The notes under the pieces were generated by a model. That model did not search any database. It was not told the origin of the DNA and was given only the letters and a program-made list of their open reading frames with translations. The translations under genes were made by a program, and so were the position numbers. Shown here one piece after another: positions 1-11,442 of a stretch of 64,000 nt of DNA (within the stretch, counting starts at the first letter, position 1; the number at the start of each line of letters is the position of its first letter). The DNA comes from Lithobates sylvaticus (taxonomy: Eukaryota; Chordata; Amphibia; Anura; Ranidae), in assembly GCA_028564925.1 (NCBI GenBank), contig CM053030.1, positions 373,204,945 through 373,268,944 of the forward strand. The letters run 5' to 3'.

Positions 1-499
1 CAATCTATCTGTATCTTTAGGACTAACAAACTTAAAACAGGTGGATGCAATTTGGTTACATGGTTCTATATTTAAATGGTATGTGCATTAACAACTTGTC
101 GTTTTTGACGTACAGCATCCCGGAGGACCAGAACAGATAGATTTTTTACAGTATTTCTCCATTGGCCTCTATACACAAATGAAGAAGAAAACCCTTGTGT
201 TTGGGATTTGTAAAGAAGTAATTACATGAACATCTGTTTAAAGAACAAAGTGTTTTACTATTCATGAGAAAAACAAAACGCCAAAACAGTATGACATTTT
301 AATGAATATTCTTTTGATAATTATGCCTCATATACAATGCAGTGATTGCATTACCTTCCACTCTGGGAGGCTAAACTCCCTACATGTCTCCTGTAAAATA
401 GGTAAAACAGTATGATGTCTACTCTGATCATAGTGAGCTCTACAGATCAGTTGCAGTGCATTCCAAGCATTGCATGAAGCATGAATTCTCACTTTGTTT
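1..499. other. unassigned AT-rich DNA
   Basis: No coding signal, RNA gene or known repeat end was recognised here. Short open frames on both strands show no family resemblance. Confidence 0.4.
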
Positions 500-1103
500 T
501 ACAGCTAGCCTGCAGATCATAGGAAGACTTGGGGGGCCAATGCATAGGATGTGGAAACAAGGCTAAGCTCCTCAATTATGCACAAAAACTTAGGAACTGG
601 GGTGCAGAAAAATGGCAGTAGGTGTGCTGGACTGATGTGATGAGTCAAAATTTGAAATATTTGGCTGTTTGCTTGCAAAGAGCTAGAGAGTGATACCATA
701 ATGAGTGTCTTTAGGCAACAGTGAAGCATGGTGAAGGTTCCTTGCAAGTTTGGAGCTGCATTTCTGCAAATAGAGTTGGCGATTTGGTCAGGATCAATGG
801 TGTCTAAAATAAGAAATACACTTCCATCATGCCATACCATCAGGGAGAAGGATTTGAGGCAGCCTACATCCACAGAAGATCTATGGTTAGTTCTCCAAGA
901 TGTTTGGAAAAACCTACTTGCCGATGTTCCTTCAAACATTGTGTGCAAATGTACCTAGAAGAACTGAACAATCGGTGCGGTTTTGAAGGCAAAGGGTGGT
1001 CACACAAAATATTGTTTTGATTTGTATTTCTCTTATGCTCATTTACTTTCCATTCTGTTGTTTGATAAAAATAAACTATTAACACCTTTGAAAACATTCT
1101 TAA

Positions 1104-1593
1104 AGTGATTGTAAAGTCTTGTTGTTTTTTTTTTTTTTTAAATAACAAACATGTTATACTTACCTGCTTTGTAAAGTGGTTTTGGACAGGACAGCCCAGA
1201 TCCTCCTCTTCTCGGGTGCCTCTTTGCTGCTCCTGGCCCCACCCTCTTGTTGAGTGCCCCCACAGCAAGCAGCTTGCTATGGGGGCACCCAAGCTGAGTC
1301 AGAGCTCCCTGTGTCCATTTAGAAACGGAGTCCCGACCCGGCCCCGCCCTGTTTCTCCCCTGATTGGCTAACTGACTTTGATTGACAACTGCGGGAGCCA
1401 ATGGCTCTGCTACTGTGTCTCAGCCAATCAGGAGAAGACGGATGGCTAAGAGACTCGTGGACATCGCTCAAGAGAGATGTAGCTCAGGTAAGTTATTAAG
1501 GGGTGCTGGGGAGACTTCTACATACATAAGGTTTTTTTTATCTTAATGCATATAATGCATTAAGATAAAAAAACGTTTACCTTTACAACTCCT
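1104..1593. mobile_element. T2/Kolobok-like MITE, TTAA target site
   Basis: Flanked by TTAA (1100-1103 and 1594-1597). The ends are inverted: AGTGATTGTAAAG on the left and CTTTACAACTCCT on the right. TTAAAGG-type ends with TTAA duplications match the T2 MITEs of frogs. Inside is a hairpin around the TTAATGCATATAATGCATTAA stretch at 1542-1562. A close relative lies at 51777-52271. It sits in the 3' part of the Tc1 copy. Confidence 0.75.
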
Positions 1594-1597
1594 TTAA

Positions 1598-1912
1598 CGT
1601 GTTACTAAACCCAGGACCCTGAATTCACTATATCTGATCTCCCACAGTACAATCATATGCACTTTCCCCCAAAAAAAGAAAAACTCTTCAGCAATACACA
1701 CCAAACTAAGCATGTGCAGAGTGCCTCCAATGCTCCGTACTATCAGGAGATGGATTGGGGACATTGGAAGAAGGGGAGGATCAGAGAAGACAGGATCAAA
1801 CAGCCTTTTTACACAATGAGCAGGATTAACCCCTTAGGTTCCACATTGAGTATAGCAAGCATGTTTTACTGCATATACAGACTGATTTTACTGTTGTGGG
1901 TTTAGTAACACT
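1598..1912. mobile_element. MITE with TTAA target site, adjacent to the previous one
   Basis: Left end CGTGTTACTAAACCC and right end GGGTTTAGTAACACT are inverted repeats. TTAA lies on both sides (1594-1597 and 1913-1916), and the left TTAA is shared with the MITE at 1104-1593. Internal sequence shows no coding potential. Confidence 0.75.
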
Positions 1913-1962
1913 TTAATTTACAGCATTTTTTTTACACCTGCCTAAGACTTTTGCACAGTACT

Positions 1963-1965
<3 letters not shown>

Positions 1966-2046
<81 letters not shown>
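1966..2046. repeat. (AT)n microsatellite
   Basis: About 40 uninterrupted AT units directly after the right terminus of a Tc1 copy. Tc1 elements insert at TA, so the repeat may be part of the target site. Confidence 0.95.
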
Positions 2047-2049
<3 letters not shown>

Positions 2050-2059
2050 ATATATATAG

Positions 2060-3322
2060 TAAATAAAACACTTTATGAGATTAACAAAATGACTGTTGCT
2101 CTGTGAAAATTATATAGACTACCCTAAATAAAATTCTAAATTAAATACATTGCCTTTATCACAAATAATCATTAATATTCAGCATTCTATAACAAACAGG
2201 CAAAACACATTTCATGGTTTTGCATTCTTCCAGCATTGCCTTCCCTGCTGCTTTCTGCATTTGGTAGCATAGAATCTCATAGATGCTAAGTGTGTCCATA
2301 CAAGAAGACTTTCTTCTGAAAGGCACAATAAACTCAGGTGTAAACAGGGAACAGATAGCTATATAATGTCCACTGATTGGGGGGGTCTTGGTCTGATTAA
2401 TGTCTTCATGGGGAGTATCTCTATCCAGGGCCACCAGGCCAAGACATATTTGTACTGGCTTGGGGCACAGATGCCCCTCTGTTCCCCAGCCTAGTCCTAT
2501 TTTGCATATGATATGTGGTAAGTGCAATGTCCTACCTTCTGGATGGAGGCCAATGTTTTCGTATCCTTGACATATACAGGAATGAATATATTGAGGACCA
2601 GAATAAACTTTTTATTGTGAAAAGTCTGTGTTCATGCCTAAGAGGGTGTTGCTCGCAGTTATAGTCAAAGCTCTCATCACAACAACACTGACTTGCCAAG
2701 GTTATTGCAGTCCCCAACCAATTCTCCTTGATCAAATATAAATACATGAAATAAATAAAATTTTCCCATGTATCATTACAAAATCTGGGAAAATATGCTT
2801 ACACGTAGATATTATGCAAAAGTGTTCATCTACATAAACAAAACCTTCCGCTCTGAAATCACTGTTACATAAATGGATGTGATGAGAATACAACATATGG
2901 ATTATTCACCAATACTTTAAGAGGATCATTTTTGAAAATGAGATTACTTGTTGGAAAATGTTTTGTCTCTTTGTAAAATGCAATTGCTGATCATAGGCAT
3001 GACAATTTCATAAAGCTCACTTGTTGCATGTCAATGAGGCATGATGCTTGTCCTCATGGAGGTACATTGTTAAACTATTTCCATAATGTTTGTTTCCTTG
3101 TTTTTTGCATAATCAGCCAATCAAAATAGTGAATAATAAAAAGGTCAACATAATACACGTTTCAGAAAAAGCTTGCTAGCCATATTACAATGGCTGACAA
3201 AACAATAGGAGCACGGCTTGGATGGAAATCAAACCTTTGGTAATTAATAAAGGCTTAGTAAGCCCATTCAACATTTGTACATTATACCTCTTCAACTATT
3301 TCAAAAGCCTTTTTTGTCCTAT
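2060..3322. other. unassigned intergenic DNA
   Basis: No recognisable gene or bounded repeat. The longest open frame (2159-2527, minus strand) resembles nothing known to me and has no conserved motif. Confidence 0.4.
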
Positions 3323-4417
3323 TGTAGCACCCTCTACCTTAGGTAGGTAGGTGCTAGAGTAGTGTTTGTGTTCTTACTGCCAGTGCAGGTAAATTTAGGC
3401 AGGCCTAGCTGTGAGCTAGGCCTGTTTTTTTTTGAGCTGGGGACAGGGGAGTGGTTTAGTGTAGCAGCAGGTGACTGACATGTGCTTCAGCTCTTGGGTG
3501 CCTCCTCTGTTTCCAGTGAGAAGGTTCTGGAAAGGAAGCAGGGCAGAGTGCTGGAGTGACATGGGGTCTATTTGGGAGCCCTGACCAATCCCCAACTAGG
3601 ATTGGTAGGGGGCAGGCCTCCTATATATACCCATGGTCAGCCTGGTGTGGGAGGAGTTGTCAGGTGGAAGAACTGGAATGATGGCGTGTTAGGCTGTGGT
3701 GGCCCTCGAGGGACCCCCTTCCTGGGAGGGGTGTACTTCAGGCCTTGAGCTCGGGAGCCTCTCTTTACACGGTCATTGAGAGGTGTCCTGGAACAGGAGC
3801 AAGAGGAAGACAGTGAGGAACATGGCCAGGAAAGTCATTCAGGAGGGATCCATGCCAGGGTCGGTGTGTGAGAAGCACAGTGAGAATCTCTGGGAGAGAC
3901 ATGCCAGGAATGGATGTGGAGCCAGAGGGAGAGACTGTGGTGTTGTTGAAGTTAAGTCGTTGCAGCCAGGAGGGTTGGCAGGATTTGCATCGGAAATGCT
4001 GGGATCAGTAGTCCATCAAGGATCAGTTAGCACAATTATTCTTTTAATCTAAAGTGTCTACTAGGAAAATGTTAGGACTTATTCAGAGTGAGGCCTAGCC
4101 ATGTGCTAACAGTGACAGGAATCTGGAATTGGACAGTGAAGGAAAGCAAGTGATCTCAAGTAGTGTGCTGGAGGAGATGTGCAGTGGAAGAGACTGTCAG
4201 TTTGGATTCAATTACCTTTATTTCAACTAGAAGTATTCATCATCTGGGCATCCCATGTCCCTTTCACCATCCAAGTTTAATCCCCTAATAAAAACAACAA
4301 AAAACAAGCAAGAGACTGTTCATTGACTGGAGAAAGTGTGCCTAAAATGGAAGTCTGACCAGCAGGGTGATGTGCGGATGTTGAAACACGCAGCGACCCC
4401 ATGGGGGCACCACTACA
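3323..4417 (+). mobile_element. solo LTR, probably Ty3/gypsy- or ERV-type
   Basis: Begins TGTAGCACCC and ends CACCACTACA, so it has the TG...CA ends and short inverted TGTAG/CTACA termini of an LTR. A perfect 4-bp duplication CTAT flanks it (3319-3322 and 4418-4421). Inside are a TATA-like stretch near 3630 and a polyadenylation-like AATAAA near 4288, in the order promoter then poly(A) signal on the plus strand. No internal gag or pol region lies on either side, so this is a solo LTR left by recombination. The superfamily is inferred only from LTR length and duplication size. Moderate age. Confidence 0.7.
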
Positions 4418-4475
4418 CTATAATTGTTTATTGTTTATGCTTCTTGGGTTTTAGAGAGAAAAAGACTTACAGTAA

Positions 4476-4915
4476 TGCCCGTACACACATTCCGATTATC
4501 GGACGACAAAAGTTGCTTTCGGACAGATCGTTCGATAATCTGATCGTTAATATGCAGCTTTCGACAGCCGATCACGACAGTCCGTCTAACCAAATCCAAA
4601 GGGACAAACAGGAAAACTTTGGTCGGATGACAGCCCATCGTACGACAATCGTGTACTCAGTACAGTATGCATCCGATAAAAGTCATTCGACAAACACAAC
4701 GCATGCTCGGAAACATGAAAATAAACCAGAAGGACACAGGGGTCACACGTATTTGACATCATTGAAAATACGTAGCTACACACAGCGGAAGATTTTTCCA
4801 GAATCGTATGACAAAAAACCTTACACACATTTTGCACTGTTGTATTCGATCTTAGTTGTATGCAACAAAATGCGAACGATCTGTCGTACGATAATCCGAA
4901 CGTGTGTACGGGGCA
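4476..4915. mobile_element. PIF/Harbinger-type MITE
   Basis: The ends are TGCCCGTACACAC on the left and GTGTGTACGGGGCA on the right. A TAA duplication lies on both sides (4473-4475 and 4916-4918), the TWA signature of Harbinger elements. Terminal inverted repeats extend roughly 35 bp with a few mismatches. A 69-bp relative lies at 14334-14402. Open frames across it are by-products of the inverted structure. Confidence 0.8.
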
Positions 4916-4939
4916 TAAGGTTCCTTTTAAATAGTAATA

Positions 4940-5560
4940 GTGTTTTACCCCCTTCATGACCAGGGCATATTTTGCTATTTAGCACTGTGCTATTTTAACT
5001 GGTATTTGCACGGTCATTAAACACTGTATGCAAATACAATTTATATCATTTTTTCACACAAATAAAGCTTTCTTTTGGTGGTATTTGATCATCACTGGGT
5101 TTTTATTTTTTACTATATCAACGAAAAAAGACTGAACATTTTGAAAAAAACACAATATTTTCTACTTTCTGTTATAAAACATATCCAATAAAAAAAAATA
5201 AAAAAATCTAATTTCTTCATGAACTTAGCCTTATTCTGATAGATGTCTTTGGTGAAAAAACAAATTCCAATAAGTGTATATTAATTGTTTTGTGCAAAAG
5301 TTATGATATACAGTTCATACTGGAATTTTACGCAGCTATAGACACTATACTGTAATGGCTGTGATCAGCGACTTATTGTGTGACTGTGGTAGGGTGGCGG
5401 GAAATCTGGCACTAACAGACACTATGTAGGAGGGTCGCTCACTGACATTGCTAGTGGCACTAATACAGTGATCAGTGATATTACTGTACACTGACACTGT
5501 ACCAGTGACAATGGCTGGGAAGGGGTTAACATCTAGGGGCTATCAAGGGGTTAACTGTGC
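4940..5560. repeat. fragment of the TTAA-type (piggyBac-like?) frog repeat
   Basis: Contains landmarks shared with copies at 16.7-17.1, 25.1-25.4, 29.8-30.3, 37.0-37.5, 45.8-46.1 and 47.6-47.8 kb: a CACTGTG/CACTGCG block, then CACAAATARAGCTTTCTTTT, TGGTGGTATTTGATCA, A-rich tracts, and a TTTTGTGCAAAAGTTAT-like block. Boundaries are not sharp in this copy. It is diverged and non-coding. Confidence 0.6.
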
Positions 5561-6052
5561 ATGAAGCTATTCTTTTTGGGCAAGTGTATTTTTACAATTT
5601 AATATGTACAACAAAAAACAGTAATAGAGTAAAAAGCAATGTTTTCTATTTTCCAGAAAGTAATGGGTAGCCTGTTGGGTGGTTGGATAAATACAAGTTC
5701 CTAAACCTCTTCTTGAGGTACTCTGGCCATTCTAAATATTTGTAAAATTATATCACATTATCATATAATTTTGTTAATTTTACAGGGTATTGATTTATCA
5801 AACAAGATATGTTAAGGGTTTTTAGTACTGTTAGTTGAAAATACTGTGTGGTCTCTTGGTGTAAAACAACAAGGCTATAACCTGTGATCAATAGGCTGCC
5901 AAGCTGGACTATGGCATTCATAAATTTAATGAAATCAGGAAATCCAAAGTCTAAAAATGCACCAGAAGACCCAAAAACTGGTCCTAGAGTTACATTATGA
6001 CTTTACTTCTCCAAACACATTGCAAACTAATTGCAAAGTAATAATAATAACT
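5561..6052. other. unassigned intergenic DNA
   Basis: AT-rich sequence without a recognisable gene or repeat end. Confidence 0.35.
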
Positions 6053-6738
6053 ATTACAATCTAAAAAGTGCAGAACGAAAGAAAGGTACTTCACATGTAA
6101 CAAACAATTGTGCACTATATATTCAAATAGTCCATACATATAGTGAGTCCATGAATATCATCCAATAAAGTATCCCCACACCACCCAATTATAGCAATCC
6201 TCTTTAATTCTCTTCACCGTGAAAACAGACAGGATAATATCACCATGTGAAGAATGCAAATTGACCAAACATTTTTCACAGGTCAAAAAATGCTATTCCA
6301 CTTGCTCAAGCTCACTGCTCTCGTAGATGGTCTGGGAAGTCTGTGGGCTCTCAAGTATAAGGAATAGCATACGCCAAGAAGAAACCGATATAGTATAGTA
6401 TTTACTAAAATTGTCTTACATTGCATAAAAATAGCTTCTTGAGGACGCCATTCCAGCAAAACGCGTTGAGGCCATGTTACAGCCATCACTTCCAGTTCTT
6501 TGCTGACATCACATCTGGGCCACAGTTTCCAGGCTTCCACGCTGACTTCGTTGAGAGCAGAGGGGCAGCGTTCCATCTCATGCATTACGAGGCTGTTTAT
6601 ATTGGTGCTTATGTTTGGCATTTACAAATGTGAGTGAATTTTTATATTTTTTATGCGATGTAACAAGATTTGCATAAATACTATGCTTTATTGGATGATA
6701 TTCATGGACTCACTATATGCATCGACTATTTGAATATA

Positions 6739-8353
6739 CAGTATCTCACAAAAGTGAGTGCACCCCTCACACTTTTGTAAATATTTTTTATTATATCTTT
6801 TCATGTGATAACACTAAAGAAATTACACTTTGCTACAATGTAGTGAGTGTACAGCTTGTACAACAGTGTAAATTTGCTCAAAATAACTCAACACACAGCC
6901 ATTAATGTTTAAACCGCTGGCAACAAAAGTGAGTACACCCCTAAGTGAAAATGTCCAAATTGGGTCCAATTAGCCATTTTCCCTCCCTGGTGTCATGTTA
7001 CTCATTAGTGTTACAAGGTCTCAGGTGTGAATGGGGAGCAGGTATGGTAAATTTAGTGTTATCGCTCTCACTCTCTCATACTGGTCACTGGAGGTTCAAC
7101 ATGGCACCTCGGAGGATCTAAAAAAAAAAGAATTGTTGCGCTACATAAAGATGACCTAGGCTATAAGAAGTTTGCCAAGACCCTGAAACTGAGCTGCAGC
7201 ACGGTGGCCAAGACCATACAGCGGTCTAACAGGACAGGTTTCACTCAGAACAGGCCTCATCATGCTCAACCAAAGAAGTTCAGTACACATGCACAGCGTC
7301 ATATCCATAGGTTGTCTTTGGGAAATAGACATATGAGCGCTTCCAGCATTGCTGCAGAGGTTGAAGGGGTGGGGGTCAGCCTGTCAGTGCTCAGACCATA
7401 CGCCGCACACTGCATCAAATTGGTCTGCATGGCTGTCGTCCCAGAAGGAAGCCTCTTCTAAAGATGATGCACAAGAAGGCCCACAAACAGTTTGCTTAAG
7501 ACAAGCAGACTAAGGACATGGATTACTGGAACCATGTCCTGTGGTCTGATGAGACCAAGATAAACTTATTTGGTTCAGATGATGTCAAGCATGTGTGACA
7601 GCAACCAGGTGGGGAGTACAAAGACAAGTGTGTCTTGACTACAGTCAAGCATGGTGGTGGGAGCATCATGGTCTGGGGCTGCATGAGTGCTGCAGGCACT
7701 GGGGAGCTACAGTTCATTGAGGGAATCATGAATGCCAACATATACTGTGACATACTGAAGCAGAGCATGAACCCCTACCTTCGGAGACTGAGCCGCAGGG
7801 CAGTATTCCAACATGATAACGACCCCAAACACACCTCCAAGACTACCACTGCCTTGCTAAAGAAGCTAAGGGTAAAGGTGATGAACTGGCCAAGCATGTC
7901 TCCAGACCTAAACCCAATTGAGCATTTTTGGGGCATCCACAAACAGAAGGTAGAGAAGCGCAAGGTCTCTAACATCCATCAGCTCCACGATGTCGTCATG
8001 GAGGAGTGGAAGAGGACTCCAATGGCAACCTGTGAAGCTCTGGTAAACTTCATGCCCAAGAAGGTTAAGACAGTGCTGGGAAATAATGGTGGCTACACAA
8101 AATATTCACACTTTGGGCCAAATTTGGACATTTTCACTTAGGGGTGTACTCACTTTTGTTGCCAGTGGTTTAGACATAAATGGTTGTGTATTGGGTTATT
8201 TTGAGGGGACAGCAAATTTACACTGTTATACAAGCTGCACGCTTACTACTTTATATTATAGCAAAGTGTAATTTCTTCACTGTTGTCAAATGAAAAGATA
8301 TAATAAAATATTTACAAAAATGTGAGGGGTGTACTCGCTTTTGTGAGATACTG
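6739..8353 (+). mobile_element. Tc1-like transposon, full length, decayed
   Basis: The ends CAGTATCTCACAAAAGTGAG and CTCGCTTTTGTGAGATACTG are inverted and flanked by TA (6737-6738 and 8354-8355). Inner copies of AAAGTGAGTACACCCC near 6928 and its inverse near 8145 give the long terminal-repeat layout (about 200 bp) common in vertebrate Tc1 families. Length is 1615 bp, usual for the group. It lies in the right terminal repeat of an older element. Related copies lie at 20846-21635 and 34108-36733. Confidence 0.9.
7101..8141 (+). pseudogene. Tc1 transposase, disrupted
   Basis: DDE-family cut-and-paste transposase, normally about 340 residues, acting in the nucleus at the terminal repeats. An early stop follows the ATG at 7101, and the body then continues in two main open stretches. 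Residues in 7204-7461 cover the paired-like helix-turn-helix (AKTIQRSNRTG; RHIHRLSLGN). Residues in 7635-8141 cover the second half of the catalytic core: KHGGGSIMVWGCMSAAG, HDNDPKHTSK and SPDLNPIEHFWG. Asp and Glu in these last motifs are spaced 34 residues apart, the DD34E arrangement of Tc1. The end is GGYTKY-like followed by extra residues. The copy needs several reading-frame changes and cannot encode an active enzyme. Confidence 0.9.
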
Positions 8354-8412
8354 TATGTTGCAGTGTTTGTTATATGTGAAGCGCCTTACTTTCGTTTTGC
8401 ACTTTCTAGTTC

Positions 8413-9130
8413 AGTTTAGTGCTTATCAGGGCACTTAAAGGGGCAGCTATACTGTTTATTAGCTATTTCTGTTTCTTGTGTTGCCTCAGTTATGTGTAAA
8501 TGTGCATGCACCTCAATCATTGTAGTAGTATGAACATATACACATCTAGATATGAGAGATCATACACAAAAGAGGTAGTTCCATCCGCGATACACATTTA
8601 TTGATAGGGTTACATAATATATACAAATTACGCACCAGACCGTATTTAGAACACAATGTACAGTATAAGTTCCCTGGCTTATATGATATTTACAAATTAC
8701 CCACAGCAACCATATTTACAATACAATGTACAAGTATGGAGTTAGTTTACCTTTTCACTTCATGTCGGGGCATGGTAACTTCCATGTGTCCCACATACAA
8801 AGAGACTCATAGCTTGGTGCCAAAGCATTATATGCCCCCCTCCCCCTCCTTTCTGTACTGTGGCTAATATAATTCTCCCTAATTGGTCCCTGTACTTAGC
8901 AAATGTATATTGGGCACAGCCTGATTGGATGAGTCAAAGAAGGCTGCTGTTTACGACCAATGTGAGGTGTGCCCAGGGTAAACAAAAGGCCCACCTTTGA
9001 AGTGGAACCAATTACAGCATCACTAACACAATACTCAATACTTTAAACACACTTCCCTGCCACTGAAATACACTTCTAATTGAAATATATTCATAATTAC
9101 AATATTTTACAGCTGTTAATGGAGATGACA
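8413..9130. other. unassigned DNA with a weak ~80-bp duplication
   Basis: Between 8600 and 8740 two stretches share TACAAATTAC and ACACAATGTACA-like blocks about 80 bp apart, a diverged tandem duplication. Otherwise nothing recognisable. Confidence 0.35.
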
Positions 9131-9690
9131 TTTTTAAGGACTCACTATATATATGGACTATTTGAATACATAGTGTAACATTATTTGGTATATGAGAAGC
9201 ACCTTAGGCCCCTTTCACACCGGGGCGTTTTTCATGCGGTGCAGCGCTAAAAATAGCGCCTGTTCACCGCATGAAAAAATCCGACCCCTTTAACTCCAGT
9301 GTGAAAGCCGGCAGGCTTTCAGACTGGAGCGGTGCGCTAGCAGGATGACAAAAAAAGTCCTGCTAGCAGCATATTTGGAGCGGGATAGGAGCGGTGTGTA
9401 CACCGCTCCTATACCGCTCCTTCCCATTGATTAGAATGGGAGACCGCGGTAAAACCGTGGCAATACCGCCGCAAAGCCCCGCTACGGCGGCGCTCTGCGG
9501 GGGGTGTTTATCCCTTTTTCGCCCGCTTGCGGGGGTAAAACCGCACCGCGAGCGGCCGAAAACCGCGGTGAAAACGACGGTAAAGCAGCGCTAAATATAG
9601 CGCTGCTTTACCGTCACCGCGGCTCACCGCACCAGTGTGAAAGGGGCCTTACTCTCTTTTTTACTCTCTTTTTGCATTTTCCAAATTACA
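9131..9690. repeat. fragment of the 6053-8412 family, interrupted by a MITE
   Basis: GGACTCACTATATATATGGACTATTTGAA-like sequence at about 9139-9167 matches the inner terminal repeat at 6697-6735. The outer part (TTACTCTC then TTTTTGCATTTTCC) resumes after the MITE at 9207-9648. Confidence 0.5.
9207..9648. mobile_element. PIF/Harbinger-type MITE (GGCCCCTTTCACAC family)
   Basis: The ends GGCCCCTTTCACAC and GTGTGAAAGGGGCC are perfect inverses over 14 bp, flanked by TTA (9204-9206 and 9649-9651). The interior is GC-rich and CpG-rich with AGCGCTAAAAATAGCGC and AGCGCTAAATATAGCGC palindromes. It has no coding capacity. Relatives with similar ends lie at 42616-42880 and 46983-47392. Confidence 0.85.
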
Positions 9691-10446
9691 ATTTACAGTA
9701 GTTGGAGTGGAAGCCTTCAGATGGGACAATTACATTGTTAGGCTGGCTATGTCAAAATTCTAAACTCATGTAATGTTTGGCATTTTTTAAATTAAAGGGT
9801 CTACAGTGAATTTTAAGGAACAAAGAAAAAAAGCTTGTCTGAGCTGACATAATTGCTATGACTGGCCTATTGTTGGAAAACTATCTATTGCATTCTGGAA
9901 TGACATGTCCTAATAAAATATTAACTTTTACCCATACTTCAGTTGGTTCTCTTGCACTAATTTGAAAGGATACCCAATCCCTTCTGAAAAAAAGCAGCCC
10001 CATGGAATAACAATACTATTACCATACTTCACATTAGATATGTTGCTTTATTAACTGCATTAAGTGTTAGATGATTTATAATACGATTGGCTTGAACTTT
10101 TGTTTAAAAGTCCTATAATTGTCTCATCTGACCACAAAACCTTTTCACATATAGCACAGTTGGTTCACTGACATGCTTTTTTTGACAAACTACAGACATG
10201 CTTTCATAACGTTCTTTTTAGTAATAGTATTTTTGTACCACTTTCTCATAGAAGACAATGTTATGCAAAACATTTGATATGTTTGACTTCTGCACCTTTT
10301 TCCCAGTCTCGGCTACCAAACTCTTTAACTGGTTAAACGTAGTTCCTAACACCCCCCCCCCCCCCCTCTCCTTTTTTTGGTACAGAGAGTTTTCAGGAAT
10401 CACACTTTGTAAACAGTGTCTGGTTGGCATGATGTATCTCTCTGAA
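9691..10446. other. unassigned intergenic DNA
   Basis: AT-rich with a poly-C run near 10353. No gene or bounded repeat recognised. Confidence 0.35.
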
Positions 10447-10941
10447 ACATAGTTATATAGTTAGTCAGGTTGAAAAAAGACCCAAGTTCATCCCTAACCA
10501 ATCCCATATACACAATCCTATACCAACAGCCGATCCATAGGAGGGCAAAAACTCCAGCAAAGCATGATCCAATTTGCTCCAGCAGGGAAAAAAATCCTTC
10601 CTGATCCACTGAGAGGTGATGTGATCGGATACTCCCAGGATCGACTTTACCTATAAATGTTAGTATCCAGTTATATTATGTATATTTAGGAAATAATCCA
10701 GGCCTTTTTTAAAGCCACCTACTGAGCTGACCAGAACCAGCTCTTGAGGGAGTCTATTCCACATTTTTATAGCTCTTACTGTGAAAAAAACTTTCTGTAC
10801 CTGGAGCTTAAATCTCTTTTCTTCTAGACGTAACGAGTCCCCCCCTTGTCCTCTGTGATGACTTTAAAGGGAATAACTCAACACCAAGTTCACTAAATGG
10901 ACCACTTTTGTATTTATATATGTTGATCATGTCCCTCTTAA

Positions 10942-11442
10942 AGTGGCTGTAAACCCCATTCATGAAATTTGACCTAAGCACATATATCTGTAGTGTTTAC
11001 TTATCTCTCTCCAAAGCACTAAGTGCTGTGTCTTTCTGCTGCTCTGTTGCTCTGTTATCAGCAGAGGCACTTCTGACAAGTTCTCTAACACACAAGATAA
11101 CGGCAGCTGAAAATTTGTGTCAGGGAGGGAGCTTAGAGGTAGATAAGCAGAGAGCTTGTCTTTTCAGACCACAGCTCTGCATGTTCCTTCATTCTTCTGT
11201 CTATGTGGAGGGGGTGCCTTTCTTCCAATCAGCTCTCACACAATGTAAACCCAGACTCCACACCCACTGCTGGAAGAGGAAGAAAGATTTCTAACACGAT
11301 CTGCACTTTCTAAAGAGTGTAGAAAGGGAAAGACAGCAGATATACAGTACTTGTAAAACTTATGTAGAGAGATTTGTTTCATCTCTGTGTATCATCTGAG
11401 CCTATTCACTTTACTGGGTACAGAAGAGGATTTACAACCACT
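10942..11442. mobile_element. T2/Kolobok-like MITE inside CR1
   Basis: Flanked by TTAA (10938-10941 and 11443-11446), with inverted ends AGTGGCTGTAAACCC and GGATTTACAACCACT. CR1 sequence resumes on both sides, so the insertion postdates the LINE. Confidence 0.8.

Larger units (their letters stand above)
500..1965 (+). mobile_element. Tc1-like transposon, decayed copy split by two MITEs
   Basis: Stretches at about 590-960 resemble the middle and end of a Tc1 transposase gene: a DESKFEIFG-like stretch, then KHGEGSLQVWSCIS-like, then LWLVLQDVWKNL. The DNA between the catalytic aspartate and glutamate appears deleted, because the text jumps at about 845-855 from the part before the second Asp to the part after the Glu. 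A 3' UTR with AATAAA follows. The right end, with the motif CCTAAGACTTTTGCACAGTA, sits at about 1940-1963, cut off from the body by two MITEs (1104-1912). No left terminal repeat is visible, so the copy is 5' truncated. It is non-functional. Confidence 0.75.
6053..8412. mobile_element. non-autonomous element with ~115-bp inverted ends, interrupted by Tc1
   Basis: The left end (about 6053-6173) reads as the inverse of about 6676-6738 joined to 8356-8412. Shared landmarks are AAAAAGTGCAGAACG/CGTTTTGCACTTT at the tips and ACTATATRTATGGACTATTT further in. Without the Tc1 insert (6739-8353) the element would be about 745 bp. The interior at about 6455 carries an AAACGCGTTGAGG motif also seen in other repeats here. 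A partial relative lies at 9131-9690. Superfamily unknown, because no clear target-site duplication was found. Confidence 0.6.

Noticed and set aside
2159-2747. Minus-strand open frames considered as host exons
   Set aside because: No splice-site or domain support and no recognisable family.
4336-4959. 207-codon plus-strand open frame
   Set aside because: Covers the end of the solo LTR and a Harbinger-type MITE; no known domain.
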